Shown here: positions 40,055 through 50,285 of the stretch, in pieces
Layout: every line of letters begins with the position of its first letter
How positions within the stretch are numbered: the first letter of the stretch is position 1
Source: Bacteroidales bacterium
GTDB taxonomy: Bacteria > Bacteroidota > Bacteroidia > Bacteroidales > Prolixibacteraceae
Assembly (NCBI GenBank): GCA_031285325.1
Contig: JAITWJ010000091.1
Location: forward strand, 1 to 50,285
DNA: 50,285 nt
Direction: 5' to 3'
Notes under the pieces: generated by a model
The model's database searches: none
Told to the model about the DNA's origin: nothing
What the model saw: only the letters and a program-made list of their open reading frames with translations
Made by a program: the position numbers and the translations under genes

Positions 40055-41191
40055 TCAAGACAATCGATTTTTAAAATCATCGTATCCGAACTGTCTAATT
40101 ATTTTTAACTGTTTATCCTCTGTCCAAATGGCTATTGCCGGATGATTTACCCCATTAAACATAGTTGTTTTCACCATTGTATAATGAATCATGTCCATAA
40201 AAATAACCTGTTCGCCGATTTGTAGTTCATGGCCAAAGTCGTAGGATTCAAGAAAATCGCCGGCTAAACAGCTAATTCCACCGATACGGTATAGATATTT
40301 GCTGTTTTTGTCAGGTTCTTTTGCCCCGATTATTTTTGGCCTGTAAGGCATCTCGAGTGTGTCGGGCATGTGGGCTGTAAACGAAACATCGAGGATTGCA
40401 GTTTTTATACCTTTGTTTTCTACCAAATCAAGTACTTTAGAAACCAGCACACCGGTTTCCCATGCAACGGCGCTTCCCGGCTCAAGAATTACATCTACGC
40501 TGTATTTATTTTTAAAATCACGGAGCAGTTTAATCAAATGATTGTGGTTGTAGCCTCTGCGGGTTATAAGATGGCCTCCGCCCATATTTACCCATTTTAC
40601 ACAGTGTAAATATTTGCCGAACCTGGCTTCTAAGCTTTTTAAAACGTTTTCAAGACTGTATGAGTCCGACTCGCACAGTACATGAAAATGAATGCCTTCA
40701 ATGCCTTCGGGAAGTTCTTCGGGAAACTCCTCTATTCCCACTCCCAAACGAGATCCTGCAAGGCTTGGATTATAAAGATCTGTTGACACATCAGAATATT
40801 CAGGATTAACTCTAATTCCACATGAAATATGATGGCCGGCCTTTTTTGTTTCAGGGTAAAATTTATGAAACTGGTTAAATGAATTGAAAACAATATGACT
40901 TGAATATGATTTTAATTCATCAAATTCGTTTTCAAAATAAACAGGTGCATAAACATGTGCACGGGTTTTCATCTCTTCTGCACAAAGCCGTGCTTCGAAA
41001 AGCGAGCTGGCTGCCGCACCGCTTAAATATTGCCTTACAAGCGGGAAAGTACTCCACATGGCAAAGCCTTTAAATGCCATGATAATTTCTATTTCTCCTT
41101 CGTTCCGAATCCGGTTTATCAATTCCAGGTTATGGCGGAGCAACTCCTCATCGAGTACGAATGCTGGCGACGGTATTTTTGAAAAATCCAC
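40055..41191 (-). CDS. nspC: Carboxynorspermidine decarboxylase
   Basis: 378 aa; PSPAFVLDEELLRHNLELI, AFKGFAMW (PLP lysine), HFHVLCES, LEPGSAVAW. Confidence 0.93.
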   Translation of the reverse strand: MDFSKIPSPAFVLDEELLRHNLELINRIRNEGEIEIIMAFKGFAMWSTFPLVRQYLSGAAASSLFEARLCAEEMKTRAHVYAPVYFENEFDELKSYSSHIVFNSFNQFHKFYPETKKAGHHISCGIRVNPEYSDVSTDLYNPSLAGSRLGVGIEEFPEELPEGIEGIHFHVLCESDSYSLENVLKSLEARFGKYLHCVKWVNMGGGHLITRRGYNHNHLIKLLRDFKNKYSVDVILEPGSAVAWETGVLVSKVLDLVENKGIKTAILDVSFTAHMPDTLEMPYRPKIIGAKEPDKNSKYLYRIGGISCLAGDFLESYDFGHELQIGEQVIFMDMIHYTMVKTTMFNGVNHPAIAIWTEDKQLKIIRQFGYDDFKNRLS

Positions 41192-41241
41192 TTTATGCGT
41201 TTATTGAATTAAAATAATTTTATACATCGGTTTATTAATTG

Positions 41242-41342
41242 TCAATTATTAATGCCGTTCAGTATCAGGTCGCGGAACTCGGTGTAAAACTGGAAATGTT
41301 CGTCGTTGTGGAGGTTGTGCAGGTATTTTTTTTTATTTTCAT
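41242..41342 (-). pseudogene. Frameshifted N-terminal remnant, DUF6261-like
   Basis: Minus strand reads MKIK(fs)...YLHNLHNDEHFQFYTEFRDLILNGINN*; the poly-A run is one base short of keeping ATG (41340-41342) in frame, and TGA is at 41242-41244. Confidence 0.5.
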
Positions 41343-41387
41343 GATGAATGGTATATAAATGTTAATAAACGGCAGGGTAAACAGGCG

Positions 41388-41576
41388 TCCGGAACTCCGG
41401 AAAGTATAACCGAGGGGTCGGCGAGGGTATCCGGAACTCCGGAAAGTATAATCGAGGGGTCGGCGAGGGTGTCCGGAACTCCGGAAAGTATAACCGAGGG
41501 CTCGGGCAGGGTGTCCGGAACTCCGGAAAGCATAACCGAGGGGTCAAACATAGTATCCGGAACTCCGGAAAGGCTC
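41388..41576. repeat. Tandem array, exact 42-bp period, 4 full units plus partial (array 4)
   Basis: TCCGGAACTCCGGAAAG begins at 41388, 41430, 41472, 41514 and 41556. Confidence 0.97.
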
Positions 41577-42246
41577 CCATAAGGGTGTGCGGTTATGCAG
41601 CCAGTTTTTGACAGTACCGGCCGGCGGCAGAAGGCCAGCAGTATAGACACAGATAAGGTGTTACAGTTCAGCATATATGGTTGTGTTTACGGCATTCAGC
41701 ATAAAAAGCGTTCATGCAATACTGCCAATACTGCAATAATAGCAAACTGTTTTCAATAAACCTGAACTGTGGGGAATAAATTCGGGGAAAAAGCGCTGAT
41801 TTTTTACCCCTGACGGGTGAAAGCTGGCGGGCGGGAAGGTACTGCAGTGGGCAATGCAGGTAGATTTTACTGTCTTCGCAGCCATTGCTGATGCTGAATA
41901 CATGTAATTGAAAATAATTCTTATTCAATATATTTTATTTTCTTAAAAATTATTCCAATGCCTTTTGTTTTTTGATATACTGTTTTTTTTGACTGCGGTG
42001 TGTAACAGATTAACAAAACAGTTTTTACAATGTAAAAATACAAATTAAGGTAATAATAACCGGTAATGTTAATACTACGCCTTTACTCTCTTAATTTGAA
42101 ATGCGGTGCAAAATGCTGTAAAGGCTAAAATTTACTGTAACATAAATAACTGTCATAACTTTTCAACTTTAACTTGTTAGTTATTGCACCGGCAAATAAA
42201 TCAAACCTCTATTATTTTAATTATTTTTGCTCGAAACTGAGGTGAA

Positions 42247-44082
42247 ATGACTCCAGATTACGACGAAGGGACAATTAAAACACTTGACTGGCAGGAACAC
42301 ATCCGGAAACGCCCGGGAATGTACATTGGTAAATTAGGCGACGGTTCGGCGCCTGATGACGGTATTTATGTTTTGATGAAAGAGGCGCTGGATAATTCTA
42401 TTGATGAATTTATGATGGGGTTCGGAAAGAAAATAAACATCAAAATTGACCAGGGAAAAGTTACAGTCCGCGATTTTGGCCGTGGCATCCCGCTTGGGAA
42501 ATTAGTAGATGTGGCCAGTAAAATGAATACAGGAGCAAAATACGATTCCAAGGTTTTTAAAAAATCAGTAGGGCTAAACGGAGTCGGAATAAAGGCTGTT
42601 AATGCATTATCATCATCTTTTAAAATAAAAGCCATAAGAGACGGAATTGCCAAGGAAGTTTTTTTCAGCAGGGGAATTATCTTGAACGAAATTGATTACC
42701 AGGAATTGAAAGAACCCAACGGCACCGAGGTGGTTTTTGAACCAGACACTGCCGTTTTCAGGAAGTATCACTTCGTGAGCGACTATGTGGTTAATATGAT
42801 TAAAAACTACACCTTCCTGAATACCGGATTAACAATAGAATACAACGGCGAACGCTTTTATTCTAAAAACGGACTGCGCGATTTGTTGGAAGAAAACATA
42901 GACCACGAACCTCTTTATCCGATAATACACTTAAAAGGTGATGATATTGAAGTGGCCATTACACACGGCAACCAATATGGCGAAGACTATTATTCGTTTG
43001 TAAACGGACAGCATACCACACAAGGAGGCACCCATTTACAGGCATTTCGCGAAATACTGGTAAAAACCATACGCGATTTTTATAAAAAAGATTTTGACCC
43101 CTCAGACGTGCGGGCTTCAATAGTTGCAGCCATAAGCATAAAAGTTGAAGAACCAGTGTTCGAGTCGCAAACCAAAACTAAACTGGGCTCGAGAGATATT
43201 GGGCCAAACGGCCCTTCGGTACGCACTCATATTGCAAATTTTATACAAAAAGAACTCGATAACTTCCTGCACAAAAACACCGGCGTTGCAGAAATTTTAT
43301 TACATAGAATTATTGAATCGGAACGCGAAAGAAAATCTATTTCAGGAATTAAAAAGTTAGCCAAACAAAGGGCAAAGAAAGTTAGCGTTCACAATAAAAA
43401 ACTGCGCGATTGCCGTGTTCACTTTAACGACAGTAACGACAGGAGTGAAGAATCAAGCATTTTTATTACCGAAGGCGACTCGGCCAGCGGCTCTATTACA
43501 AAGTCGCGCGATGTAAATACCCAGGCCGTGTTCAGTTTAAAAGGGAAACCACTCAATACCTACGGGCTTACAAAAAAAATAGTTTACGAGAATGAAGAAT
43601 TTAACCTTCTGCAAGCCGCTCTTAATATTGAGGAAAACATGGATGGCCTTCGTTATAACAAGGTAATAATTGCCACCGATGCCGATGTTGACGGAATGCA
43701 CATCCGACTGTTACTTATAACTTTCTTTCTTCAGTTTTTTCCCGAACTCATACGTAAAGGGCACGTTTACATTCTTCAAACACCACTTTTCAGAGTTAGA
43801 AACAAACAGAAAACATATTATTGCTATTCAGAAGAAGAAAAAATAAAATCGATAAATGCATTGCGCGGAAAGCCTGAAATTACCCGCTTTAAGGGATTAG
43901 GCGAAATATCTCCGGATGAATTCAAACATTTTATAGGAAAAGACATGCGCCTCGACCCGGTGATGCTAAAAAAACATGAACCTGTTTCGCAAATGCTCGA
44001 ATTTTTCATGGGTAAAAACACATCCGAACGTCAGAATTTTATCATCGACAACTTGTATGTTGAAAAAGATGAAGTAGCATAA
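42247..44082 (+). CDS. parE: DNA topoisomerase IV subunit B
   Basis: 611 aa [46 protein letters not shown]; paired with a ParC-like subunit. Confidence 0.93.
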   Translation: MTPDYDEGTIKTLDWQEHIRKRPGMYIGKLGDGSAPDDGIYVLMKEALDNSIDEFMMGFGKKINIKIDQGKVTVRDFGRGIPLGKLVDVASKMNTGAKYDSKVFKKSVGLNGVGIKAVNALSSSFKIKAIRDGIAKEVFFSRGIILNEIDYQELKEPNGTEVVFEPDTAVFRKYHFVSDYVVNMIKNYTFLNTGLTIEYNGERFYSKNGLRDLLEENIDHEPLYPIIHLKGDDIEVAITHGNQYGEDYYSFVNGQHTTQGGTHLQAFREILVKTIRDFYKKDFDPSDVRASIVAAISIKVEEPVFESQTKTKLGSRDIGPNGPSVRTHIANFIQKELDNFLHKNTGVAEILLHRIIESERERKSISGIKKLAKQRAKKVSVHNKKLRDCRVHFNDSNDRSEESSIFITEGDSASGSITKSRDVNTQAVFSLKGKPLNTYGLTKKIVYENEEFNLLQAALNIEENMDGLRYNKVIIATDADVDGMHIRLLLITFFLQFFPELIRKGHVYILQTPLFRVRNKQKTYYCYSEEEKIKSINALRGKPEITRFKGLGEISPDEFKHFIGKDMRLDPVMLKKHEPVSQMLEFFMGKNTSERQNFIIDNLYVEKDEVA

Positions 44083-44121
44083 ATTTATTAACACCAAAAC
44101 GAAGCCATTTAAGTGGGCAAT

Positions 44122-46767
44122 ATGTTTGAAAACGAAAGTTTAGAAAAAAACCTGAAACAGGAAGATGCACACGACGATAACGTTGTGGAAGAAATAAAAT
44201 ATTTGTCGGGAATGTACCGAAACTGGTTCCTGGATTATGCTTCATACGTAATTCTTGAACGCGCCGTGCCATATATAAACGACGGGCTTAAACCGGTACA
44301 AAGACGCATTTTACATGCCATGCGCGAAATGGACGATGGGCGCTACAACAAGGTTGCAAATATAATAGGACAAACCATGCAGTACCATCCGCATGGCGAT
44401 GCCTCAATAGGCGATGCCACCGTTCAGTTAGGACAAAAAGATTTATTGATAGACACACAAGGGAACTGGGGCAACATATACACCGGCGACGGTGCTGCGG
44501 CGCCGCGTTACATTGAGGCGCGTTTGTCTAAATTTGCCCTTGAGGTACTTTTTAACCCAAAAACTACTGAATGGAAACTTTCGTATGACGGACGTAAAAA
44601 AGAACCGGTAACCCTGCCGGTAAAATTTCCGCTCCTTCTTGCACAGGGAGTTGACGGAATTGCTGTTGGCTTGGCCTCTAAACTTTTCTCTCATAATTTT
44701 AACGACCTGATAGATGCCTCAATTGCCTGTCTGAAAAATATTGATTTTGAACTTTATCCCGATTTTCAGACCGGTGGGCTTGCCGATTTCAGCCGATACA
44801 ACGATGGAATTAGGGGCGGCACAGTAAAAGTACGTGCAAAAATTGAAAAACGCGACAGCAAAACTCTTGTTATTACCGAATTACCTTTTGGCAAAACAAC
44901 CGGATCGTTAATTGAAACCATAATTAAAGCCAACGAAAAAGGCAAAATCAAGATTAGGAAAATTGACGATAATACAGCCGAAAACGTTGAAATCCTGATT
45001 CACCTTACACCCGGCGTTTCGTCTGATAAAACCATTGATGCGTTATATGCTTTTACTGACTGTGAAGTTTCTCTATCGCCCAATTCCTGCATAATTGAAA
45101 ACGACAAACCCGTGTTTATCGGGGTTAAAGAAATTTTAAAACGCTCAACAAACAGCACACTCCAACTGTTAAAGCAGGAATTGGAAATACGAAAAAATGA
45201 ACTGGAAGAAGAATGGCATTTTTCGTCGCTCGAAAAAATATTCATAGAAGAACGCATATACAAGGATAAAAAATTTGAGGATTCAGAAAATATGGATCAA
45301 GCCATTGATTATATTAATAAAATGCTTGATCCTTGGAAACCAAAACTAAAACGCGAAATTACCCGCGACGACATACTGAAACTCACGGAAATAAGAATGG
45401 CAAGAATACTTAAATTTAACAAAGACAAAGCCGACGAAGTATTACATAACATTGAAGACGAAATTGCCGAAGTAGAAAATAACATCGAAAATATTATACT
45501 CTACACAATTCACTGGTTCAGCCATATAAAAGACAAGTACGGAAAAGGGCATGAACGGAAAACTGAAATCAGGAATTTTGAAAATATTGAAGCCTCTAAA
45601 GTTGTATTAAAAAACGAAAGGTTGTATTTAGACGAAATAGAAGGTTTTATGGGAACCGGGTTAAAAAAGGCTGAATATGTTTGTGAGTGTTCTGATATGG
45701 ATGACATTATCGTTTTCCGTCGCGACGGGTCATATTTGGTAACAAAAGTTTCTGAAAAAGCTTTTATAGGGAAGAACCCGCTGCATATTTCTGTTTTTAA
45801 AAAGAACGACACACGAACTATTTACAATGTAGTTTACAAAGACGGCGAAAGCGGATTCCACTACATGAAACGGTTTTTTGTTACGGGTATAACGCGCGAC
45901 AAGGAATATAGTATTACTATGGGAAGTAAAGGTTCAAAGATTGTATATTTCTCGGCCAATCCTAACGGCGAAGCCGAAACTCTGAAAATAATATTGAAAC
46001 CGAAACCAAGAATCAAAAAATTGGTGTTTGAAACCACATTTGGTGAATTAGGCATAAAAGGCCGCCAGTCGATGGGAAATATTCTTACAAAATATGAGGT
46101 TCATAAAATAAGTTTAAAGGAAAAAGGACTGTCAACATTAGGAGGAAGAAAAATATGGTTCGACGACGACGTGCTTCGGCTAAACGCCGATAAACGCGGC
46201 CGATACCTTGGTGAGTTTTCGGGCGACGATAAAATATTGGTTTTTTACAAAAAAGGTGAATATCAGTTATACAACTACGATTTGGGCAACCATTTCGAAT
46301 CAGATATCCTGTATATTGGCAAATATAATTCAGGAAACGTAATTTCAGTAATTTACTTAGATACAGAGGCTCAATACTATTATGTTAAACGGTTTGAAAT
46401 TGAAGAAAACGAAGGAAAACTGATACGATTCATTGGCGAAAACCCAGACAACAAACTGGTAAGTATAACATGGATGCGCTATCCAAGGTTTGAACTCGAA
46501 TTTACAGGGAAAAATTCCGAACGCGAAAACGAAATAATTGAAGTGGCCAAATTTATAGGAGTTAAATCATGGAAAGCAAAAGGTAAAAGGCTGTCAAATC
46601 ACGAGGTAGGCAACATAAAAGAACTGGAACCTGTAATGAAAGACGAATACGACAAGCCTGAACTTAACATACAAAAAGAAGAAATTTTAGATTCTGATCA
46701 TATTCCTTTTGAAATAGAAAGAACAACCAAAGAAGACGAAAACCTGAACCAGATGACCTTATTTTAA
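44122..46767 (+). CDS. parC: DNA topoisomerase IV subunit A
   Basis: DYASYVILERAVPYINDGLKPVQRRILHAM, YHPHGDASIGDATVQLGQ; ORF track begins at GTG 44113, first ATG at 44122. Confidence 0.93.
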   Translation: MFENESLEKNLKQEDAHDDNVVEEIKYLSGMYRNWFLDYASYVILERAVPYINDGLKPVQRRILHAMREMDDGRYNKVANIIGQTMQYHPHGDASIGDATVQLGQKDLLIDTQGNWGNIYTGDGAAAPRYIEARLSKFALEVLFNPKTTEWKLSYDGRKKEPVTLPVKFPLLLAQGVDGIAVGLASKLFSHNFNDLIDASIACLKNIDFELYPDFQTGGLADFSRYNDGIRGGTVKVRAKIEKRDSKTLVITELPFGKTTGSLIETIIKANEKGKIKIRKIDDNTAENVEILIHLTPGVSSDKTIDALYAFTDCEVSLSPNSCIIENDKPVFIGVKEILKRSTNSTLQLLKQELEIRKNELEEEWHFSSLEKIFIEERIYKDKKFEDSENMDQAIDYINKMLDPWKPKLKREITRDDILKLTEIRMARILKFNKDKADEVLHNIEDEIAEVENNIENIILYTIHWFSHIKDKYGKGHERKTEIRNFENIEASKVVLKNERLYLDEIEGFMGTGLKKAEYVCECSDMDDIIVFRRDGSYLVTKVSEKAFIGKNPLHISVFKKNDTRTIYNVVYKDGESGFHYMKRFFVTGITRDKEYSITMGSKGSKIVYFSANPNGEAETLKIILKPKPRIKKLVFETTFGELGIKGRQSMGNILTKYEVHKISLKEKGLSTLGGRKIWFDDDVLRLNADKRGRYLGEFSGDDKILVFYKKGEYQLYNYDLGNHFESDILYIGKYNSGNVISVIYLDTEAQYYYVKRFEIEENEGKLIRFIGENPDNKLVSITWMRYPRFELEFTGKNSERENEIIEVAKFIGVKSWKAKGKRLSNHEVGNIKELEPVMKDEYDKPELNIQKEEILDSDHIPFEIERTTKEDENLNQMTLF

Positions 46768-46832
46768 CCGCCGTTTGGCAAATCAGAAGAAAAATACAGC
46801 TTTACCAATACATATTTTGAAACGTAAACAAC

Positions 46833-47336
46833 ATGAGAATATATTTGATTGGATACATGGGTTGCGGTAAATCAACACTGGGACGAAGGCTATCGCAATA
46901 CGCCAGTCTAAAGTTCATTGATATGGATCACTATATTGAAGAACGAAACCATAAAACAATTCCGCAAATATTTGCTGAAGAAGGAGAAGTTGAATTTAGA
47001 AAAAAAGAACAAAAAGCCCTGGCAGAACTCTCAGAATTTACCAATGTAATAATTGCCACAGGAGGCGGCGCTCCCTGTTTCTTTAATAATATGGAATTAA
47101 TGAACAAAACGGGTAAAACCATTTATATGAATATAAAGCCGGAAATTCTGGCTGGCCGGCTGCTGAAATCTAAAACAGAGAGGCCACTCATTAAAGGTAA
47201 ATCTCAAAACGAACTTGTTGCTTTTATAAACGAAACACTCAAAAAACGCGATGAATTTTACAGGCAGGCAAAATACCATATAACAGAACCTGATTTAAAT
47301 TTGGATTGCCTACTGGAGTTAATTGAGAACCCGTAA
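46833..47336 (+). CDS. aroK: Shikimate kinase
   Basis: 167 aa; IYLIGYMGCGKSTLGRRLS, IATGGGAPCF. Confidence 0.95.
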   Translation: MRIYLIGYMGCGKSTLGRRLSQYASLKFIDMDHYIEERNHKTIPQIFAEEGEVEFRKKEQKALAELSEFTNVIIATGGGAPCFFNNMELMNKTGKTIYMNIKPEILAGRLLKSKTERPLIKGKSQNELVAFINETLKKRDEFYRQAKYHITEPDLNLDCLLELIENP

Positions 47337-47358
47337 AAATTAATAATAAGAGTTGGTA

Positions 47359-48186
47359 ATGCAGATAGAATTAATACATACCGGGTTTTTTTATGCTGAT
47401 GGCGGCGCTATGTTCGGCGCTGTACCGAAAAAAGTTTGGAGCCGCCACTACCCCAGCAACAAACAAAACAGTTGCATATTGTCTATGACTACATTGCTGA
47501 TAAGAACCGGAGAACGTGTTATTTTGGTAGATACCGGTGCAGGCAACAAACATCTGAAACAGTTAAGTTACTACCGTTTCTTTAATCTTACCGACCTGCA
47601 CTACGAATTATTTAAGCGCAACATAATGCCCGAACAGGTAAGCGATGTAATTCTTACACACTTGCATTTCGACCATTGCGGATATCTCACCCTTCATAAA
47701 CAGGAATGCGAACAGCTTGACGTAGCTTTCCCCAACGCCCGCCACTGGATAAGCGAACAGCAATGGGAAAACTTTCTTTCGCCAAATCCTCTTGAGAAAG
47801 ATTCTTTTTTTGACGAGAATATATTGCCCGTAAAAGCAAAAGGATTACTGCATTTAGTAAAGCATAACTGTACGCTATGCGAAGGCGTTTCACTGAAACT
47901 ATATAATGGGCATACGCTCGGGCAAATCGTACCTTACATAGGTACAAAAGAAAGAACATTCGTTTTTGCCGGAGATGTTATTCCTTTGGCTGCCTCTGTT
48001 TCACCGAAATGGATTTCGGCCTACGACAATTATCCCGTAACATCTTATCACGAAAAAATTCTCCTTCTAACAGAAGCGGAAAAAGAACATCAGGCTGTTA
48101 TATACTGCCACGACGCCTACACCAAATGCACTACCATAAAAAAAGTAAGAGATTCATACAAATCAGGCCTTGAAGTCCAGATTTAG
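47359..48186 (+). CDS. MBL-fold metallohydrolase
   Basis: LVDTGAGNK, VILTHLHFDHCGYL metallo-beta-lactamase motif. Confidence 0.92.
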   Translation: MQIELIHTGFFYADGGAMFGAVPKKVWSRHYPSNKQNSCILSMTTLLIRTGERVILVDTGAGNKHLKQLSYYRFFNLTDLHYELFKRNIMPEQVSDVILTHLHFDHCGYLTLHKQECEQLDVAFPNARHWISEQQWENFLSPNPLEKDSFFDENILPVKAKGLLHLVKHNCTLCEGVSLKLYNGHTLGQIVPYIGTKERTFVFAGDVIPLAASVSPKWISAYDNYPVTSYHEKILLLTEAEKEHQAVIYCHDAYTKCTTIKKVRDSYKSGLEVQI

Positions 48187-48257
48187 TTTCGGTTTCACCT
48201 GAATTATAATCTGGAGTGTCTATAAAATTTATTAATTTAGCAGAAAAAATTATACAC

Positions 48258-48638
48258 ATGGAAATACCAGCTGATTTAAGATATACGCAAGACCACGAAT
48301 GGTTGCGTGTGGAAAATGGGATTGCTGTTGTTGGCATAACCGATTTTGCCCAATGCGAATTAGGCGATATTGTTTTTGTTGAGATTGAAACCGAAAATGA
48401 AGAACTTGAAAAAGGAGAAACTTTCGGAACAGTAGAAGCAGTTAAAACTGTATCAGATTTGTTTATGCCGTTGGCAGGACAGGTAATCGAAGTAAATACT
48501 GCCCTTATCGATGAGCCTGAACTGGTAAACAACGACCCGTACGGCAAAGGCTGGATGATTAAGATTGATATGTCCGATGAATCTCAGATTGACGAACTGC
48601 TATCGGCCAAAGAATACCAAGACTTGATTGAAACATAA
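48258..48638 (+). CDS. gcvH: Glycine cleavage system H protein
   Basis: MEIPADLRYTQDHEWLRVENGIAVVGITDFAQCELGDIVFVE...GTVEAVKTVSDLFMP; the ORF track extends upstream of the likely ATG at 48258. Confidence 0.96.
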   Translation: MEIPADLRYTQDHEWLRVENGIAVVGITDFAQCELGDIVFVEIETENEELEKGETFGTVEAVKTVSDLFMPLAGQVIEVNTALIDEPELVNNDPYGKGWMIKIDMSDESQIDELLSAKEYQDLIET

Positions 48639-48765
48639 AGTTTCTACTTGAAAATATTTGATTAAAGTATCGGCAGCCGGCCAGTACATAACTAATTACA
48701 TGCCTTATTACACAAAAACACTTGGTTACGGCAGTGTTTTTATCCGATATTGCAAGTGGTTCTCC

Positions 48766-50088
48766 TTATATGAAAACTATCATTATTATTATATAAACAG
48801 GCAGTAAAACAATTAATGAGAACTTAATAATATAACCGAAAAAACTCGGCATCGAAATTTTATTTTCCTCGGCAATTGCTTTTACCATAAAGTTTGGCCC
48901 GTTTCCAATGTAAGTCATTGCGCCAAAGAAAACAGCTCCTAAAGATATACATTTCATAATTACAGCCGGAATGCCTGCTACGCCGTCAACAACATTCTCA
49001 AAAGTTCCTGTTGCCAATTCGTAAAATGAAATTGCAGTTGGCGCATTATCTAAAAATGAAGATAAAACTCCGGTGGCATAATAGAAATGCCACGGTTCGT
49101 TCAGTCCGAAAGACTTTGCATTTGCCGACAGGTATAACAATGCGGGCACCATAGTTACAAAAATACCCAGAAATAAAAATGCTACCTCGGTAATTGGCGC
49201 CCACGAAAATTTATTCGATTCGCGAATAACCTTTTTCGTAAACAACAACGACAACACTGCCATAATAATTAAAACCCCGGCCTGTATCAGTTTAAATGTA
49301 TTGCTGTAATGTTCAATGTCTTCCTGCGCAGTAAAAAACGTTTTCGATGTTATAAATGCAACAGCTGCAATTATTCCTGCCAACCATATAAAATTTGAAG
49401 TGCCGATAATCTTGAGCGGTACCGTTTCTGCCTTGTCTTTTAATATATGTTCTGCGGGTTCCTTTTTATACAGGTAACTGTCCCAAACAAAATATATCAG
49501 CAGTAACAGCCCGTTGGCCAATGCCCATGCCGGTAATAAATTAAAGAACCATGTAAATTCTACGCCTCTTAAATACAGCAAAAATAACGGCGGGTCGCCA
49601 AGCGGAGTTAAAAGCCCGCCACAGTTTGCAACAATAGCTATAAGGAATAATATTGTATGAACTTTGTGTTTTCGCTGCTGATTGGTATTAATAACCGGGC
49701 GAATCAACAACATTGCCGCTCCTGTTGTTCCCATAAACGATGCTAAAATTCCTCCTATCCCCAAAAACAATGTATTTACCAAAGGCTTTGCGGCTATGTC
49801 GCCTTTCAAATATATTCCGCCTGTTACTGTAAACAGCGCCCCCAGCAAAACTATAAACGGAACATAATCAAACAACAATTGATGCGTCAGATTATGCGTT
49901 AACCCGACAGCAATTAAATATATTGCCGTTGGTATTCCCAAAACCAAAGAAACAATCAATTTATTTTTGTTTTTTTCCCACCAATGATTCATAAACAACG
50001 GTGCAATTGCTATCATGAGCAACATCAAAACAAACGGAATTAACGACCATAATGGTAAATCTACCAATTCGTGTGAAGATTCTAACAT
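48766..50088 (-). CDS. NhaD-like sodium:proton antiporter
   Basis: Polytopic; LLTPLGDPPLFLLYLRGV, YIGNGPNFMVKAIAEE, DNAPTA; likely start MLESSHELVDLPLW at 50088. Confidence 0.88.
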   Translation of the reverse strand: MLESSHELVDLPLWSLIPFVLMLLMIAIAPLFMNHWWEKNKNKLIVSLVLGIPTAIYLIAVGLTHNLTHQLLFDYVPFIVLLGALFTVTGGIYLKGDIAAKPLVNTLFLGIGGILASFMGTTGAAMLLIRPVINTNQQRKHKVHTILFLIAIVANCGGLLTPLGDPPLFLLYLRGVEFTWFFNLLPAWALANGLLLLIYFVWDSYLYKKEPAEHILKDKAETVPLKIIGTSNFIWLAGIIAAVAFITSKTFFTAQEDIEHYSNTFKLIQAGVLIIMAVLSLLFTKKVIRESNKFSWAPITEVAFLFLGIFVTMVPALLYLSANAKSFGLNEPWHFYYATGVLSSFLDNAPTAISFYELATGTFENVVDGVAGIPAVIMKCISLGAVFFGAMTYIGNGPNFMVKAIAEENKISMPSFFGYIIKFSLIVLLPVYIIIMIVFI

Positions 50089-50285
50089 ATAATTATGTCT
50101 TTTATTTATGATGCCGCAAAAGTAGTTTTTATTTAAGAAAAAACAAATTAAAGACAGGTTTAGAAACCGTTTTGAATGCAGGGAAACAAACAAATTACAG
50201 TTCAGGCATAATTTTTCATTATTTTTCTTTGAAGTTTAAAATGGTTTTACATACATTTATAGGAAATTTAATTAAACAGGAATAA

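Noticed and set aside
15175-41576. CRISPR arrays at the four tandem-repeat loci
   Set aside because: Units are contiguous or uniformly spaced with related sequence throughout, lack unique spacers, and no cas genes are in the window.
41339-41674. 111-aa minus-strand ORF with 14-aa repeats (LSGVPDTLADPSVI)
   Set aside because: A 42-bp repeat is a multiple of three, so several frames stay open automatically (41362-41580 is also open). No RBS or conserved domain visible; better explained as DNA repeat.

Overview
The window is Bacteroidota (Bacteroidales-like) chromosome, judged from protein content, DUF4988/PL29-like lipoproteins and TAnnTTTG-type promoter motifs. Most of it is housekeeping: a complete Rnf operon (rseC-like, rnfB-C-D-G-E-A), a nucleoside kinase, purE, adk, an AlkD-like protein, an LMW phosphatase, aroE, a DUF368 protein, the purH-mreB-mreC-mreD-mrdA-rodA cell-shape cluster, argH, thrS-infC-rpmI-rplT, recG, mtaB, nspC, parE-parC, aroK, an MBL-fold hydrolase, gcvH and an NhaD-like antiporter. 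The unusual material is intergenic. (1) Four tandem arrays of dyad-symmetric repeats have exact periods of 21, 21, 41 and 42 bp, all close to whole multiples of the DNA helical turn, despite heavy sequence divergence between units. (2) Two small DUF4160-DUF2442 gene pairs are each flanked by direct repeats, and each has an inverted repeat placed on its predicted promoter. (3) An ~840-bp gap between convergent recG and mtaB is packed with several nested repeat families. (4) A 70-bp C homopolymer at the window start is probably an assembly or sequencing artefact. No tRNA, rRNA, CRISPR array, complete IS element or recognised defence system was identified. All family names come from reading the translations; no database search was run.
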